54,055 bases of DNA from Tannerellaceae bacterium (lineage in GTDB: Bacteria; Bacteroidota; Bacteroidia; Bacteroidales; Tannerellaceae), in assembly GCA_031257015.1 (NCBI GenBank), contig JAIRPK010000059.1, positions 1-54,055 on the forward strand, read 5' to 3'. Numbering within the stretch: position 1 is the stretch's first letter; each line of letters opens with the position of its first letter. The position numbers and the translations under genes are program-made. The notes under the pieces were generated by a model that saw only the letters and a list, made by a program, of their open reading frames with translations, was not told the DNA's origin and made no database searches. Below are positions 16,372-25,223 of the stretch, in pieces.

Positions 16372-17868
16372 TTATTTAACAAACTTGTTTATTGCATCAA
16401 TAAAAGCCTCAGCCGATGCGGCGATTATATCCGTATTGGCAGAGAAGCCATAATATATATTCCCGTTATGCTCCACCTGCATGTGAACCTTGCCCATGTC
16501 GTCACTGCCTTTGTCTATAGCCTGGATAAGGAATTCCCGGATGGTCATGGAACGATTGATAATGGACTTGACAGCTTTGATTGCGGCATCAACGGGGCCA
16601 TTTCCGGAGGCGGCCGCTTCAAATCGTTCGCCGGCAATGAGGAGGCATATACTTGCGACAGGTTTCAGTCCTATTCCTGATGTTACTTGCAGATATTCGA
16701 GCTTAATGCGCTGCATTGCAGCCCTGTCTTTGCCGACTAGCATAAGGACGTCATCGTCGGTTATGTTTTTTTTTCTATCTGCCAGCTTGAGAAAGTCATC
16801 ATAGACGACATCCAGTTTATCCTGCTCTAACTCAGTGCCGAGGAGCTGAAGACGGTGTTTGAGAGCTGCGCGACCGCTACGGGCAGTAAGGACAATGGCA
16901 TTATCGTCAATGCCGACATCCTTCGGGTCGATAATTTCATAGCTCTCGCGATGCTTAAGGACGCCGTCCTGATGTATCCCTGAAGAATGAGCAAAAGCGT
17001 TGCGTCCGACGATGGCCTTATTCGGCTGCACAGGCATGTTCATCAAGCTAGAAACCATGCGACTAAGGCCGTATATTCTGTTGGCATTGACGTTGGTGAC
17101 AATGTCCGTCTCTTTGTGGCTTTTGAATATCATTACTACCTCTTCGAGAGAGGTATTTCCTGCACGCTCGCCAATTCCGTTGATGGTTACCTCAACTTGC
17201 CTTGCTCCATTAAGTACACCCTGTATTGTATTGGCAGTTGCCATACCAAGGTCGTTATGGCAATGTGTTGATAGAACGGCTTTGTCAATGGCGTTGACAT
17301 TCTCCATGAGATAGCGAATTTTCGCTCCATATTCGTCGGGGAGGCAATAGCCCGTTGTGTCGGGGATGTTCACGACCGTTGCGCCGGCTTTGATTACCGC
17401 TTCTACGATTCTGGCCAGATATTCGTTGTCCGTGCGCCCGGCGTCTTCAGCATAAAACTCGACATCTTCGGTGTAACGCTTTGCATATTTAACGCAGGCA
17501 ATGGCCCGTTCGAGTATTTCTTCCTGATTCGAGTTAAACTTATAACGGATATGATAATCGGACGTGCCGATACCGGTATGAATCCGTCCGCGCTTAGCAT
17601 ATTTCAGCGATTCGGCGGCAACGTCAATGTCTTTCTCAACAGCACGGGTGAGAGCACAGATGGTCGGCCATGTAACAGCCCTGGAAATTTCTACAACACT
17701 GTTAAAATCGCCCGGACTTGAAACGGGGAATCCAGCCTCGATAACATCCACGCCCAAGGCTTCAAGAGCCTTGGCTACCTGTATCTTCTCAATGCTGTTC
17801 AGCTGGCAACCCGGAACCTGCTCGCCGTCTCTAAGAGTAGTATCAAAAACAAATAATCTTTCTGGCAT
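16372..17868 (-). CDS. leuA: 2-isopropylmalate synthase
   Basis: A 498-residue enzyme condensing acetyl-CoA with 2-oxoisovalerate, the committed step of leucine synthesis. Marks: [12 protein letters not shown] (9-20), [11 protein letters not shown], the metal motif HCHND (about 201-205), NGIGERAGN and a C-terminal regulatory domain (about 370-498) that normally binds leucine for feedback inhibition. First structural gene of the operon. Its start lies 100 bp after the leader-peptide stop, immediately downstream of the attenuator hairpin, so it is the direct target of attenuation. Confidence 0.96.
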   Translation of the reverse strand: MPERLFVFDTTLRDGEQVPGCQLNSIEKIQVAKALEALGVDVIEAGFPVSSPGDFNSVVEISRAVTWPTICALTRAVEKDIDVAAESLKYAKRGRIHTGIGTSDYHIRYKFNSNQEEILERAIACVKYAKRYTEDVEFYAEDAGRTDNEYLARIVEAVIKAGATVVNIPDTTGYCLPDEYGAKIRYLMENVNAIDKAVLSTHCHNDLGMATANTIQGVLNGARQVEVTINGIGERAGNTSLEEVVMIFKSHKETDIVTNVNANRIYGLSRMVSSLMNMPVQPNKAIVGRNAFAHSSGIHQDGVLKHRESYEIIDPKDVGIDDNAIVLTARSGRAALKHRLQLLGTELEQDKLDVVYDDFLKLADRKKNITDDDVLMLVGKDRAAMQRIKLEYLQVTSGIGLKPVASICLLIAGERFEAAASGNGPVDAAIKAVKSIINRSMTIREFLIQAIDKGSDDMGKVHMQVEHNGNIYYGFSANTDIIAASAEAFIDAINKFVK

Positions 17869-17897
17869 GATCTATATCTATTAATATTAATGTAAAC

Positions 17898-17929
17898 AAA
17901 AAACTCTCCCACCTTTGGAAGTGAGAGAG
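17898..17929 (-). terminator. Attenuator terminator of the leucine operon
   Basis: On the minus strand CTCTCTCAC (17929-17921) pairs with GTGGGAGAG (17912-17904): nine pairs including one G-U, 8-nt loop, followed at once by six T (17903-17898). It lies between the leader peptide and leuA. Confidence 0.85.
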
Positions 17930-17977
17930 GTTAAATTAATAATCAACTAAAACTCAATAAAAACACTCTCACTTCCA
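17916..17977 (-). promoter_or_regulatory. Antiterminator pairing of the leucine operon leader
   Basis: TGGAAGTGAGAG on the transcript (17977-17966) is perfectly complementary over 12 bp to CTCTCACTTCCA (17927-17916). The second arm shares 7 bases (17921-17927) with the terminator stem, so the two structures exclude each other. The first arm overlaps the last codons and stop of the leader peptide. A ribosome stalled earlier at Leu/Ile codons leaves this arm free (operon on), while a ribosome reaching the stop covers it (terminator forms). Confidence 0.85.
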
Positions 17978-18046
17978 TACCGGCCTCCTCAAAAGTATGA
18001 GCAAGCCTACCGGAAAAATAAGAATGGTGTTAACGTTCGTATTCAT
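17969..18046 (-). CDS. leuL: Leucine/isoleucine leader peptide (25 residues)
   Basis: ATG at 18046, TGA at 17969-17971. It reads MNTNVNTILIFPVGLLILLR followed by RPVWK, with 11 of 25 residues Val, Ile or Leu and the run LLILL at 15-19. Position (about 15 nt after the predicted transcription start), composition and overlap of its stop with the antiterminator arm fit an attenuation leader peptide, in function like E. coli LeuL. The symbol is used by function only. A longer frame upstream on the same strand is ignored because it begins before the promoter. Confidence 0.85.
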   Translation of the reverse strand: MNTNVNTILIFPVGLLILLRRPVWK

Positions 18047-18068
18047 TGTGCAATAGATGACTTTGCGA

Positions 18069-18098
18069 CAAAGATACATTTTTTTCAGAAACGCCAAA
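18069..18098 (-). promoter_or_regulatory. Bacteroidota-type promoter of the leucine operon
   Basis: On the minus strand TTTG (18098-18095), an 18-bp spacer, then TATCTTTG (18076-18069), a perfect match to the -7 consensus TAnnTTTG with a -33 TTTG. Predicted start near 18062, leaving a 15-nt untranslated lead before the leader peptide. Confidence 0.8.
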
Positions 18099-18206
18099 TT
18101 CAGCCTGGAAATGCCTTCCAAACCGCTCGTTACAATGCAAAACATCATTGGCTGCATCTTTCAGGAAGGTGCCACTTATGAAATATCTCAAGGGAGCATC
18201 CTCTAG

Positions 18207-18386
18207 TCAAACAATTGCTTTCGCAAGGGAATCGCCTTGCAGTTCGCTGGGAGACTTCCCTGCAGTGGTAGTACTCCCGTAATTGTCGGCAGAAGCAGTT
18301 AAGAATTGGAAAACAAGAATTAGAAACGAAAAAACAGAAGTCGGCATATACGCCCTTTTGATGCAGCAGAAAGCCTTAACAGTCAT
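18207..18386 (-). CDS. Possible small exported protein (59 residues) or broken N-terminus
   Basis: Minus-strand ATG at 18386 and stop at 18207. An internal Met begins MPTSVFSFLILVFQFLTASA, which looks like a signal peptide with an AxA-type cleavage site, followed by a polar tail of about 25 residues. It is divergent from the oxidoreductase at 18433 and upstream of the leu promoter. It could be a real small secreted protein or the N-terminus of a decayed larger exported protein. I recognise no family. Confidence 0.3.
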   Translation of the reverse strand: MTVKAFCCIKRAYMPTSVFSFLILVFQFLTASADNYGSTTTAGKSPSELQGDSLAKAIV

Positions 18387-18396
18387 ACTTTTTTAT

Positions 18397-18404
18397 TAGA
18401 TTTG
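18397..18404 (+). promoter_or_regulatory. Candidate -7 box for the oxidoreductase/DUF1080 genes
   Basis: TAGATTTG matches TAnnTTTG, 29 bp before the start codon at 18433. No good TTTG at -33, so this is tentative. Confidence 0.4.
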
Positions 18405-18432
18405 CTGCTCATAAATAATTAATTTTAGCATC

Positions 18433-19692
18433 ATGATGAATACAAATCGTAGAGATTTTCTTAAAACTTTGGGGGGGATGGCAGCATTTACAATCATCCC
18501 GCGACATGTTATGGGCAAAGGCTTCGTCGCGCCGAGTGACCAGCTGACCAAGGGCATCATCGGTACAGGCGCAATGGGGCGGGGGCACGCACCTTATGCA
18601 GGCACGCGCCTCGTTGCCGTTTGCGACGTGGACAAAAAACATCTTGAACTTGGCGTTAACCTTGTGAAAGACAAGATTGCCGCTTATCATGATTTTCGCG
18701 AACTTATTAACGACAAGAACGTTGACATCGTTCATATCGCAACGCCGCCACACTGGCATGGAGTCATGACTGTCGAAGCCGCTAAGGCGGGCAAGGACAT
18801 TTGGTGTGAAAAGCCTATGACGCGCACGATTGGAGAAGGCAAGCGCGTGGCAGAGGTTGTAAAGCAATACGGACGTATCTTCCGACTGAACACTTGGTTC
18901 CGCTTTGAGGATACGTTCTATGGCCTCGGCACTCCAGTCAAACCTTTGAAGAAACTTGTGCAAAGCGGGCTGTTAGGCTGGCCTCTTAAAGTGACTATCA
19001 GCAAGCACACGGGGTTTGATTGGAAGTTCTACTGGGTTGGCAAGGAATATCTTGAGCCTCAATCCGTCCCGTCTGAGCTGGATTATGATCTATGGCTCGG
19101 CCCGGCTCCGCATAAACCGTATAACGTCCACCGCACTCACCAGACATTCCGCGGCTACTGGGATTATGATGGAGGTGGTCTCGGCGACATGGGGCAGCAT
19201 TATATTGACCCTGTCCAGTATTTTTTAGGAAAGGATGATACCAGCCCTGTGAAAGTCGAAGTGGATGCTCCTCAGCAACATCCTGATGCGGTAGGAACAT
19301 GGCGCTCGATTACATACACATACGCCGACGGCTGCCAGATTGTACTCTGGGGCGGCGACTTTGGAGATCCAAATACACCGTACATCTCCGGACCGAATGG
19401 AAATGTATTTAAGAATTTCGTATGCGACATCCCTAATTGGGAGAAGAAACTTGCCGCCTTCCCAGAACCGGAACCGCAGCAGACGGACTTCATCCGATGC
19501 GTAAAGACACGGCAGCCATTTGCACTGAACGAGACAAAAGGTTTCCGTTCTGCAACGATTGTTAACATGGGAGCAATAGCTTTGCGCCTCAACCGCACGC
19601 TTAACTTCGATCCGGAGAAGCTGACGTTCATTAATGATGAGGCCGCCAACCGCCTGCTCAACCAGCCGATGAGAGCGCCATGGACAATTTGA
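18433..19692 (+). CDS. Gfo/Idh/MocA family oxidoreductase with Tat signal
   Basis: A 419-residue protein. The N-terminus NRRDFLKTLGG with Arg6-Arg7 followed by a hydrophobic stretch is a twin-arginine signal, so the folded cofactor-bound enzyme should act in the periplasm. Rossmann motif GIIGTGAMGRGH (41-52), then CDVD (64-67) and the family signature CEKPMT (125-130, catalytic-region Lys127). Such enzymes oxidise or reduce sugars or inositols with NAD(P). The HEAT-DUF1080 gene starts 33 bp downstream, and DUF1080 proteins are linked to 3-keto-glycoside hydrolysis, so a periplasmic keto-sugar pathway is likely. The exact substrate is unknown. A second Met at codon 2 is an equally possible start. 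Confidence 0.88.
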   Translation: MMNTNRRDFLKTLGGMAAFTIIPRHVMGKGFVAPSDQLTKGIIGTGAMGRGHAPYAGTRLVAVCDVDKKHLELGVNLVKDKIAAYHDFRELINDKNVDIVHIATPPHWHGVMTVEAAKAGKDIWCEKPMTRTIGEGKRVAEVVKQYGRIFRLNTWFRFEDTFYGLGTPVKPLKKLVQSGLLGWPLKVTISKHTGFDWKFYWVGKEYLEPQSVPSELDYDLWLGPAPHKPYNVHRTHQTFRGYWDYDGGGLGDMGQHYIDPVQYFLGKDDTSPVKVEVDAPQQHPDAVGTWRSITYTYADGCQIVLWGGDFGDPNTPYISGPNGNVFKNFVCDIPNWEKKLAAFPEPEPQQTDFIRCVKTRQPFALNETKGFRSATIVNMGAIALRLNRTLNFDPEKLTFINDEAANRLLNQPMRAPWTI

Positions 19693-19725
19693 TTTAAGTA
19701 TTAACCTGAATAATATAATGTATAT

Positions 19726-22700
19726 ATGAATTATAAGAAGATATTACCTATTCTCCTGTGTCTGGCCATTAGCCTTGCGAGCGCTTACGGACAAATTAAC
19801 CGCACGGCACAAACTATTGTTGCCGACGTCCTTGCACAAATGCCTGCCGATAATCAGGAGGTTTACAATAAACAAATAGGCGACCTCGCATCGACCGGTG
19901 AAGAAGGCATTCTCATTCTGTCACGCATGATGAAAGCTCCAGGCCAAGGCAGCAACGCTAATGTAGAATATGCACTTACCGGCTTGGCCGATTATGTTTC
20001 CGGATTGAAGGATGAGCGTGTTAAACAGACGGCCATCACCGCTTTCCAAAAGGCAGCCGAACAAACATCTGTGCCGGAAATCAAAACCTTTATGGCAGAC
20101 CGTCTTCGCACTCTAGGCATAGGTTATCAGCCGATGCCCTTTAAGAATGAGGAATATTCCAAGCTACCAAAGAATGCACCAGTGCATCAGCGGATAGCTG
20201 CTTTTCAGGCATCCCTTGAAGACGGAGCGAAACCGACTGCGCTTGTTGCGAATATTTTGAAAGAACCGTCGGCAGAATACCGCAACGCCGCTCTCGCTTT
20301 TGTCTCAACATCATCTTTTGCAGGCAAAGATTTATATGCCTTGCTGCTGAAAGCATTACCCAAACTGAAGACCGGTGTTAAAACGGATGTACTGAACTGG
20401 CTCGGTAGCGAGGCGCAGAACCCGACTAAACGCGAGACTCTGACTAGCATACTAACGAACATAGATGTTCCAGCCGTCCAGACGATCATTAAAGAGCTGG
20501 GAAATTCAGATTGCAATGTGAAGGAAGCTGCTGCATGGGCGCTTGTTCGTCTTGGACAGCCGCAAGCTCTTCCTGCACTTGCCGACCTGTTGAAAAGCAA
20601 TGAGTCTTATAACGACGGAAAGATTGTTTATCCGGTAGTAGACTTGGGCAAGCAGACGCTGGCTTCTTTCCCTGGCGATATAACGCCTGCTGTTGTGCAC
20701 GTTATTAATCAGGCGTCAGATCCTGGGAAAGTGGCAGCCATCGAACTTCTCGCTCAACGCAAAGCTTCTTCGCACATTAATTACATACTGGACATGACCA
20801 AGTCCTCCTCGCCTGCCGTTAAACAGGCTGCTTATGCAGCTTTGAAAGATGTGGCGGCAGGAAAGGATCTCACGATGATGTTTGGTATGTTGGAGACATC
20901 CACGAGCGAAACAGTCAAGCCTCTCCAGCAGGCAGTTGTTTCCGCTCTATCCTCCCTTTCGCCAAAGGAGAAAATAGAAACCGTCACTCAGCGTATGCTA
21001 CAAGCCGGCGAGAGCAAGAAATCTCTCTACTATGTCGTCCTTTCCGCCATAAACGATAAGGATGCTCTCCCGGTAATCATCAACGGATTCAAGAACGGAA
21101 GTGGAAATGATAAAGATGCGGCTTTTGAAGCCCTCATAGAATGGAAAGGCGAAGAAGTCGCGCCGCAGCTTTATTCCATCGCTGCAGACAGCAAGGAAGG
21201 CAAATACAGTGCCCGTGCCCTGGGGCGTTACGTCGCCATCGCTTCCAACCAAAGCATTTTCTCTCCGGAAAATCGCCTTATCCGTCTCCGCAATGCCATG
21301 GAAATAGCTAAAGACAACGATCAGCGCAAGAATATTCTTCGCCAGATAGGACGCACAGGAACATACCTCGCTCTCGTTTACGCCGGAGAGTTTCTGGATG
21401 ACAAGCCGGTGCAACAGGCAGCCGCCAATGCAGTCATGGAAATTGCCCTTGCACATCCGGAATATGCCGGAGAAAACGTCCGCGCCCTCCTTAACAAAGT
21501 ATCTGCCGTGCTCGACAATCCCGATGCCAGCTATCAGCGTGAAAACATCCGCAAGCATTTGTCAGAAATGCCCGACAACGCAGGCTTTGTCTCCATCTTC
21601 AACGGAAAAGACCTCACCGGATGGAAGGGCTTGGTAAAAAACCCTATTGAACGTGCAAAGATGACAGCCGACCAGCTTGCCAAGGAGCAAGTCAAAGCCA
21701 ACGAGCGCATGGTTAAGGACTGGGTAGTAGAAAACGGCCTCCTCGTCTTCAACGGCACCGGCTATGACAACCTCTGCACCGAAAAACAGTATGCCGACTT
21801 TGAAATGTACGTCGACTGGATGCTCGATCCTTCCGGCAAAGAAGCCGATGCAGGAATCTACCTCCGCGGAACGCCACAGGTTCAGATCTGGGATACCGCC
21901 CGCGTCAACGTCGGCGCTCAAGTCGGCTCCGGCGGCCTTTACAATAATCAGAAAAATGTTAGCAAACCCCTCAAGGTGGCCGACAATGCAATGGGCGAGT
22001 GGAACACATTCTTCATCCGCATGATCGGCGACAGAGTAACCGTCTATCTCAACGGCGAATTAGTTACCGACAACATCATCCTCGAAAACTACTGGGACCG
22101 CAAACTCCCCATCTTCCCCGTCGAGCAGATCGAACTCCAGGCTCACGGCAGCAAGGTCTATTACCGCAACATTTATATTAAGGAACTCCAGCGCCCGGAG
22201 CCTTTCACCCTCTCCGACACCGAAAAGAAGGAAGGCTACAAGATTCTCTTCGACGGCACAAACATGCACGAATGGACGGGCAACACAGTTGACTATACCT
22301 TGAAGGATGGAACCATCACCCTCGTTCCATCCCATGGATCGGGCGGCAACCTTTATACGAAGGATGAATACGCCGACTTCGTTTTCCGCTTTGAATTTCT
22401 TCTCACCGACGCCGCAAACAACGGTCTCGGCATCCGCACTCCAATGGAAGGCGACGCTGCATACGTCGGAATGGAACTTCAGATCCTCGACAACGAAGCC
22501 CCTGTGTATGCCGACCTTGCCCCTTATCAGTATCACGGTTCCGTTTATGGAATTATCCCCGCCAAGCGCGGCTTCCTCAAGCCCACAGGTGAATGGAACA
22601 CCGAAGAGGTAATTGCCAAGGGCGATAACATCAAAATCACCCTCAACGGCGAAGTCATCCTCAACGGAAATATCCGCAACGCCGTCAAGAACGGCACGCC

Positions 22701-22806
22701 CGACCACCAGGAACATCCCGGACTCTTCAACAAAAAAGGCCACATCGGTTTCCTGGGTCACGGTTCTGAAGTTAAATTCCGCAACATCCGCATAAAGACA
22801 CTCTAA
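19726..22806 (+). CDS. HEAT-repeat protein with two DUF1080 (3-keto-disaccharide hydrolase-like) domains
   Basis: A 1026-residue secreted protein. The signal peptide ILPILLCLAISLASAYGQ is followed by an alpha-helical HEAT-like repeat region (about 30-610; for example KEAAAWALVRLGQPQALPAL), then two concanavalin-like DUF1080 domains: about 621-825 (FNGKDLTGWKG ... ADAGIYLRG ... YYRNIYIKEL) and about 834-1026 (LFDGTNMHEWTGN ... FRNIRIKTL). DUF1080 domains occur in enzymes hydrolysing or eliminating 3-keto-glycosides. A double domain on a HEAT scaffold suggests a large periplasmic enzyme or binding platform. It is co-directional with the Tat oxidoreductase 33 bp upstream and followed by a terminator. 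The catalytic residues were not checked. Confidence 0.85.
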   Translation: MNYKKILPILLCLAISLASAYGQINRTAQTIVADVLAQMPADNQEVYNKQIGDLASTGEEGILILSRMMKAPGQGSNANVEYALTGLADYVSGLKDERVKQTAITAFQKAAEQTSVPEIKTFMADRLRTLGIGYQPMPFKNEEYSKLPKNAPVHQRIAAFQASLEDGAKPTALVANILKEPSAEYRNAALAFVSTSSFAGKDLYALLLKALPKLKTGVKTDVLNWLGSEAQNPTKRETLTSILTNIDVPAVQTIIKELGNSDCNVKEAAAWALVRLGQPQALPALADLLKSNESYNDGKIVYPVVDLGKQTLASFPGDITPAVVHVINQASDPGKVAAIELLAQRKASSHINYILDMTKSSSPAVKQAAYAALKDVAAGKDLTMMFGMLETSTSETVKPLQQAVVSALSSLSPKEKIETVTQRMLQAGESKKSLYYVVLSAINDKDALPVIINGFKNGSGNDKDAAFEALIEWKGEEVAPQLYSIAADSKEGKYSARALGRYVAIASNQSIFSPENRLIRLRNAMEIAKDNDQRKNILRQIGRTGTYLALVYAGEFLDDKPVQQAAANAVMEIALAHPEYAGENVRALLNKVSAVLDNPDASYQRENIRKHLSEMPDNAGFVSIFNGKDLTGWKGLVKNPIERAKMTADQLAKEQVKANERMVKDWVVENGLLVFNGTGYDNLCTEKQYADFEMYVDWMLDPSGKEADAGIYLRGTPQVQIWDTARVNVGAQVGSGGLYNNQKNVSKPLKVADNAMGEWNTFFIRMIGDRVTVYLNGELVTDNIILENYWDRKLPIFPVEQIELQAHGSKVYYRNIYIKELQRPEPFTLSDTEKKEGYKILFDGTNMHEWTGNTVDYTLKDGTITLVPSHGSGGNLYTKDEYADFVFRFEFLLTDAANNGLGIRTPMEGDAAYVGMELQILDNEAPVYADLAPYQYHGSVYGIIPAKRGFLKPTGEWNTEEVIAKGDNIKITLNGEVILNGNIRNAVKNGTPDHQEHPGLFNKKGHIGFLGHGSEVKFRNIRIKTL

Positions 22807-22820
22807 TCATCAAACGCGCA

Positions 22821-22909
22821 TCTGCCGTTATCGCTTATTGATGATAACGCAGATTTAAAAGATGGCCGCAGACAAATCCGAAAGGAAGAACCTGCGGTCA
22901 TCTTTTTTA
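22821..22909 (+). terminator. Hairpin and terminator after the DUF1080 gene
   Basis: A first hairpin pairs ATCTGC and GTTATC with GATAAC and GCAGAT (22820-22854). A second stem AAGATGGCCGCAG (22859-22871) pairs with CTGCGGTCATCTT (22892-22904, one mismatch) and runs into TTTTTTATT. The second is a standard terminator; the first may stabilise the 3' end. Confidence 0.75.
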
Positions 22910-23220
22910 TTCGTAACCGTCGGAGTTGAAGAATAAATATACTTGTTCTAATAACCGAAGTTGGAGACAAGCCGATTATTCTGTTGTCCCGAAAATCGTT
23001 CCGTCGATGCCTGTTAACCCATCGGCAAATGTATTTGCAGATTAACGTAAATGATATGCACGGATGAAGCTGTCAAGCGATATAAACAGGCTGACAGCCG
23101 TCCTAAACAAAGCATAACCAGTGTACAAAAAAGCGTTATTGACAGCTTATGTGGCAGAAACAAAAAGGCGGACGCTTGAATTTTATATTTTTAAAAAGCT
23201 CCGGACTTCAATCGAGACCT

Positions 23221-23426
23221 GCGGAGAGCCTCGCGTGACCTTTCGAGAATCACCGTTGATTCTCGGAGAATCGACAGAGACTCTCAGAGAGTCAACGGTG
23301 ATACTCGGAGAATCACGCGAGACTCTCTGAGAATCAAACGTGACTCTCAGAGTGTCAACGGTGATACTCGGAGAATCGACCAGATACTCTCGGAGAATCA
23401 ACGGTGACTCTCAGAGAATCAAACTC
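23221..23426. repeat. 21-bp dyad array, locus 2, downstream of the DUF1080 gene (about 9-10 units)
   Basis: Units carry cores such as GACTCTCAGAGAGTC and GATACTCGGAGAATC with linkers AACGGT, ACGCGA or AAACGT. They are the same family as the array at 11333 but more degenerate, with several 20- to 23-bp units. On the plus strand they read as the reverse complement of locus 1, which means the same orientation relative to the upstream gene (here plus, there minus). It is intergenic, about 310 bp beyond the terminator. Confidence 0.85.
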
Positions 23427-23430
23427 ACCT

Positions 23431-23942
23431 GCCGGAGAAGCGACTTTGCCTTTTGCTGCATCGGAATCCACAAAAACAGAGGGGGGATTAGCCTTTTTGT
23501 CTCCAATACTGATACTGGGGATACGGATGCGAGGAATCGGTCGCCATGAAAGAGCATTTTTTCAGAGCGGGCATCAAGCTGAAGTTGTTCACAATGTGAA
23601 AAAATGTTGCGCCAGATGCAGAATCCAACCTGTGAGTTCTTATAAATTATATATCGTTTACGCAACGGTTCGCAATCATTATGCTGCCGGTCTTTTCGAC
23701 GAGTTAGCCATGGCTGCCTGTGTCTTTAAGCGCCTTCTTCCCGGTTCCCGGAACAGCGTTTTTTAGATTTGTTTACATTCTGCTCCTTTTTTACAAATCT
23801 TTCAGGACGCACGTTTTTTTCTGCGATTCTGATGACAAGGCTCTGAAGTCAATTCAGGAACATCTCTTGTCTCTAACAAATATGCCATTTGTTTCTCACG
23901 AGGCAATTCCGATTCTCACGAAAAGCATGAAATTGAAATAAA
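23431..23942. other. Intergenic stretch without recognisable genes
   Basis: About 510 bp between the repeat array and the terminator of tRNA-Arg. Short open frames exist on both strands but none has a plausible start region, family motif or consistent composition. I see no tRNA, promoter or large repeat here. Confidence 0.5.
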
Positions 23943-23950
23943 CATAAAAA

Positions 23951-23986
23951 GCCCTCCGTGCAGTCGCGCGGAGGGCTGAAAAATTT
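23951..23986 (-). terminator. Terminator of tRNA-Arg
   Basis: A 12-bp stem AGCCCTCCGTGC / GCGCGGAGGGCT (one G-U) with loop AGTC; on the minus strand it is followed by TTTTTATG. It lies about 27 bp past the tRNA 3' end. Confidence 0.8.
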
Positions 23987-24012
23987 CACTATTAATCATT
24001 ATCTATGGCTTG

Positions 24013-24085
24013 TGACCTGGGTGGGAGTCAAACCCACGACCTTCAGAACCGGAATCTGACGCTCTATTCACTAAGCTACCAGGCC
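24013..24085 (-). tRNA. tRNA-Arg (anticodon CCG)
   Basis: 73 nt forming a full cloverleaf on the minus strand: acceptor GGCCTGG/CCAGGTC (one G-U) with discriminator A, D arm GCTT...GAGC, anticodon stem TCAGA/TCTGA with loop TTCCGGT (anticodon CCG, reading CGG), T arm GTGGG-TTTGACT-CCCAC. CCA is not encoded. Confidence 0.93.
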
Positions 24086-24134
24086 TAAACGGAGGCAAAT
24101 ATAGAGATTTCCGGAGAGGATGCAAATATTTTCC

Positions 24135-24142
24135 TAACTTTG
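24135..24142 (+). promoter_or_regulatory. Candidate -7 box for asnA
   Basis: TAACTTTG fits TAnnTTTG, 30 bp before the asnA start; no clear -33 element. Confidence 0.5.
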
Positions 24143-24171
24143 TCCGTATTAAAAAATAAACCTACATTATA

Positions 24172-25206
24172 ATGAGTTACCTGATTAAACCCGCAGACTA
24201 TAAGCCGTTATTGGACATGTCCCGTACAGAGCTGGGCATTAAAGCAATCAAAGATTTTTTTCAACAGAATTTATCGGCGGAACTCCGCTTGAGACGTGTT
24301 ACAGCCCCGTTGTTCGTAATGAACGGGACGGGGATTAATGATGACTTGAACGGAGTGGAGCGCCCAGTGTCGTTCCCTATCAAAGACTTGGCTGAAAGCA
24401 GGGCTGAAATCGTTCATTCGCTTGCCAAGTGGAAGAGGCTGACGCTTGCTGATTACGCTATCGAGAAAGGCTATGGCATTTATACGGACATGAATGCGAT
24501 TCGGCCTGATGAATCACTGGGGAACTTCCATTCCCTTTATGTTGATCAATGGGATTGGGAAAGGGTTATGAGTGATGGGGAGAGGAATCTTGACTTCCTC
24601 AAGGCGATCGTCACGCGCATATATGCGGTCATGACGAGAACCGAATATATGGTATATGAAATGTTCCCTGCTATTAAACCCATTTTGCCGGCAGAAATTC
24701 ATTTCGTTCATGCTGAAGAATTACTTAAAAGATACCCGAATCTGACGCCAAAGGAGCGAGAGGATGCCGTTGCAAGGGAGTACGGAGCCGTGTTCGTCAT
24801 TGGCATAGGCCATCCGCTTGCTAATGGTGAGAAACATGACGGTCGCGCACCGGATTACGACGACTGGAGCACGCCGACATCGGAGGGAGCAGGGTTGAAC
24901 GGTGATATTATCGTCTGGGACGAGGTTGTCGGTCATGCGCTTGAATTTAGTTCTATGGGAATAAGAGTCGATAAGGAGACGCTGCTTAAACAGCTGAGGA
25001 TGTGCAATGCCGAGAGCAGGACGAAGCTTTATTTCCACAAGCGGCTGCTCGACGGAGAACTTCCGCAAAGCATCGGGGGAGGCATCGGACAAAGTCGCCT
25101 CTGCATGTTCTATCTTCGCAAAGCGCATATAGGCGAAATACAGGCTAGCATCTGGCCGGAAGAAATGAGGCAGGAAGCTAAGGAAGCGGGCATGAACCTG
25201 ATTTAA
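24172..25206 (+). CDS. asnA: Aspartate-ammonia ligase (asparagine synthetase A)
   Basis: A 344-residue class II aminoacyl-tRNA-synthetase-like enzyme making asparagine from aspartate, ammonia and ATP. Family marks: RVTAPLFV, GINDDLNGVERPVSFPIKDL (53-72), AKWKRLTLADY, MNAIRPDE, SLYVDQWDWE, and the C-terminal motif GGGIGQSRLCMFYLRKAHIGE. Length matches the usual 330-350. A candidate promoter lies just upstream; ung follows after 17 bp and is probably co-transcribed. Confidence 0.95.
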   Translation: MSYLIKPADYKPLLDMSRTELGIKAIKDFFQQNLSAELRLRRVTAPLFVMNGTGINDDLNGVERPVSFPIKDLAESRAEIVHSLAKWKRLTLADYAIEKGYGIYTDMNAIRPDESLGNFHSLYVDQWDWERVMSDGERNLDFLKAIVTRIYAVMTRTEYMVYEMFPAIKPILPAEIHFVHAEELLKRYPNLTPKEREDAVAREYGAVFVIGIGHPLANGEKHDGRAPDYDDWSTPTSEGAGLNGDIIVWDEVVGHALEFSSMGIRVDKETLLKQLRMCNAESRTKLYFHKRLLDGELPQSIGGGIGQSRLCMFYLRKAHIGEIQASIWPEEMRQEAKEAGMNLI

Positions 25207-25223
25207 TAACCGACAGTCTTGCT

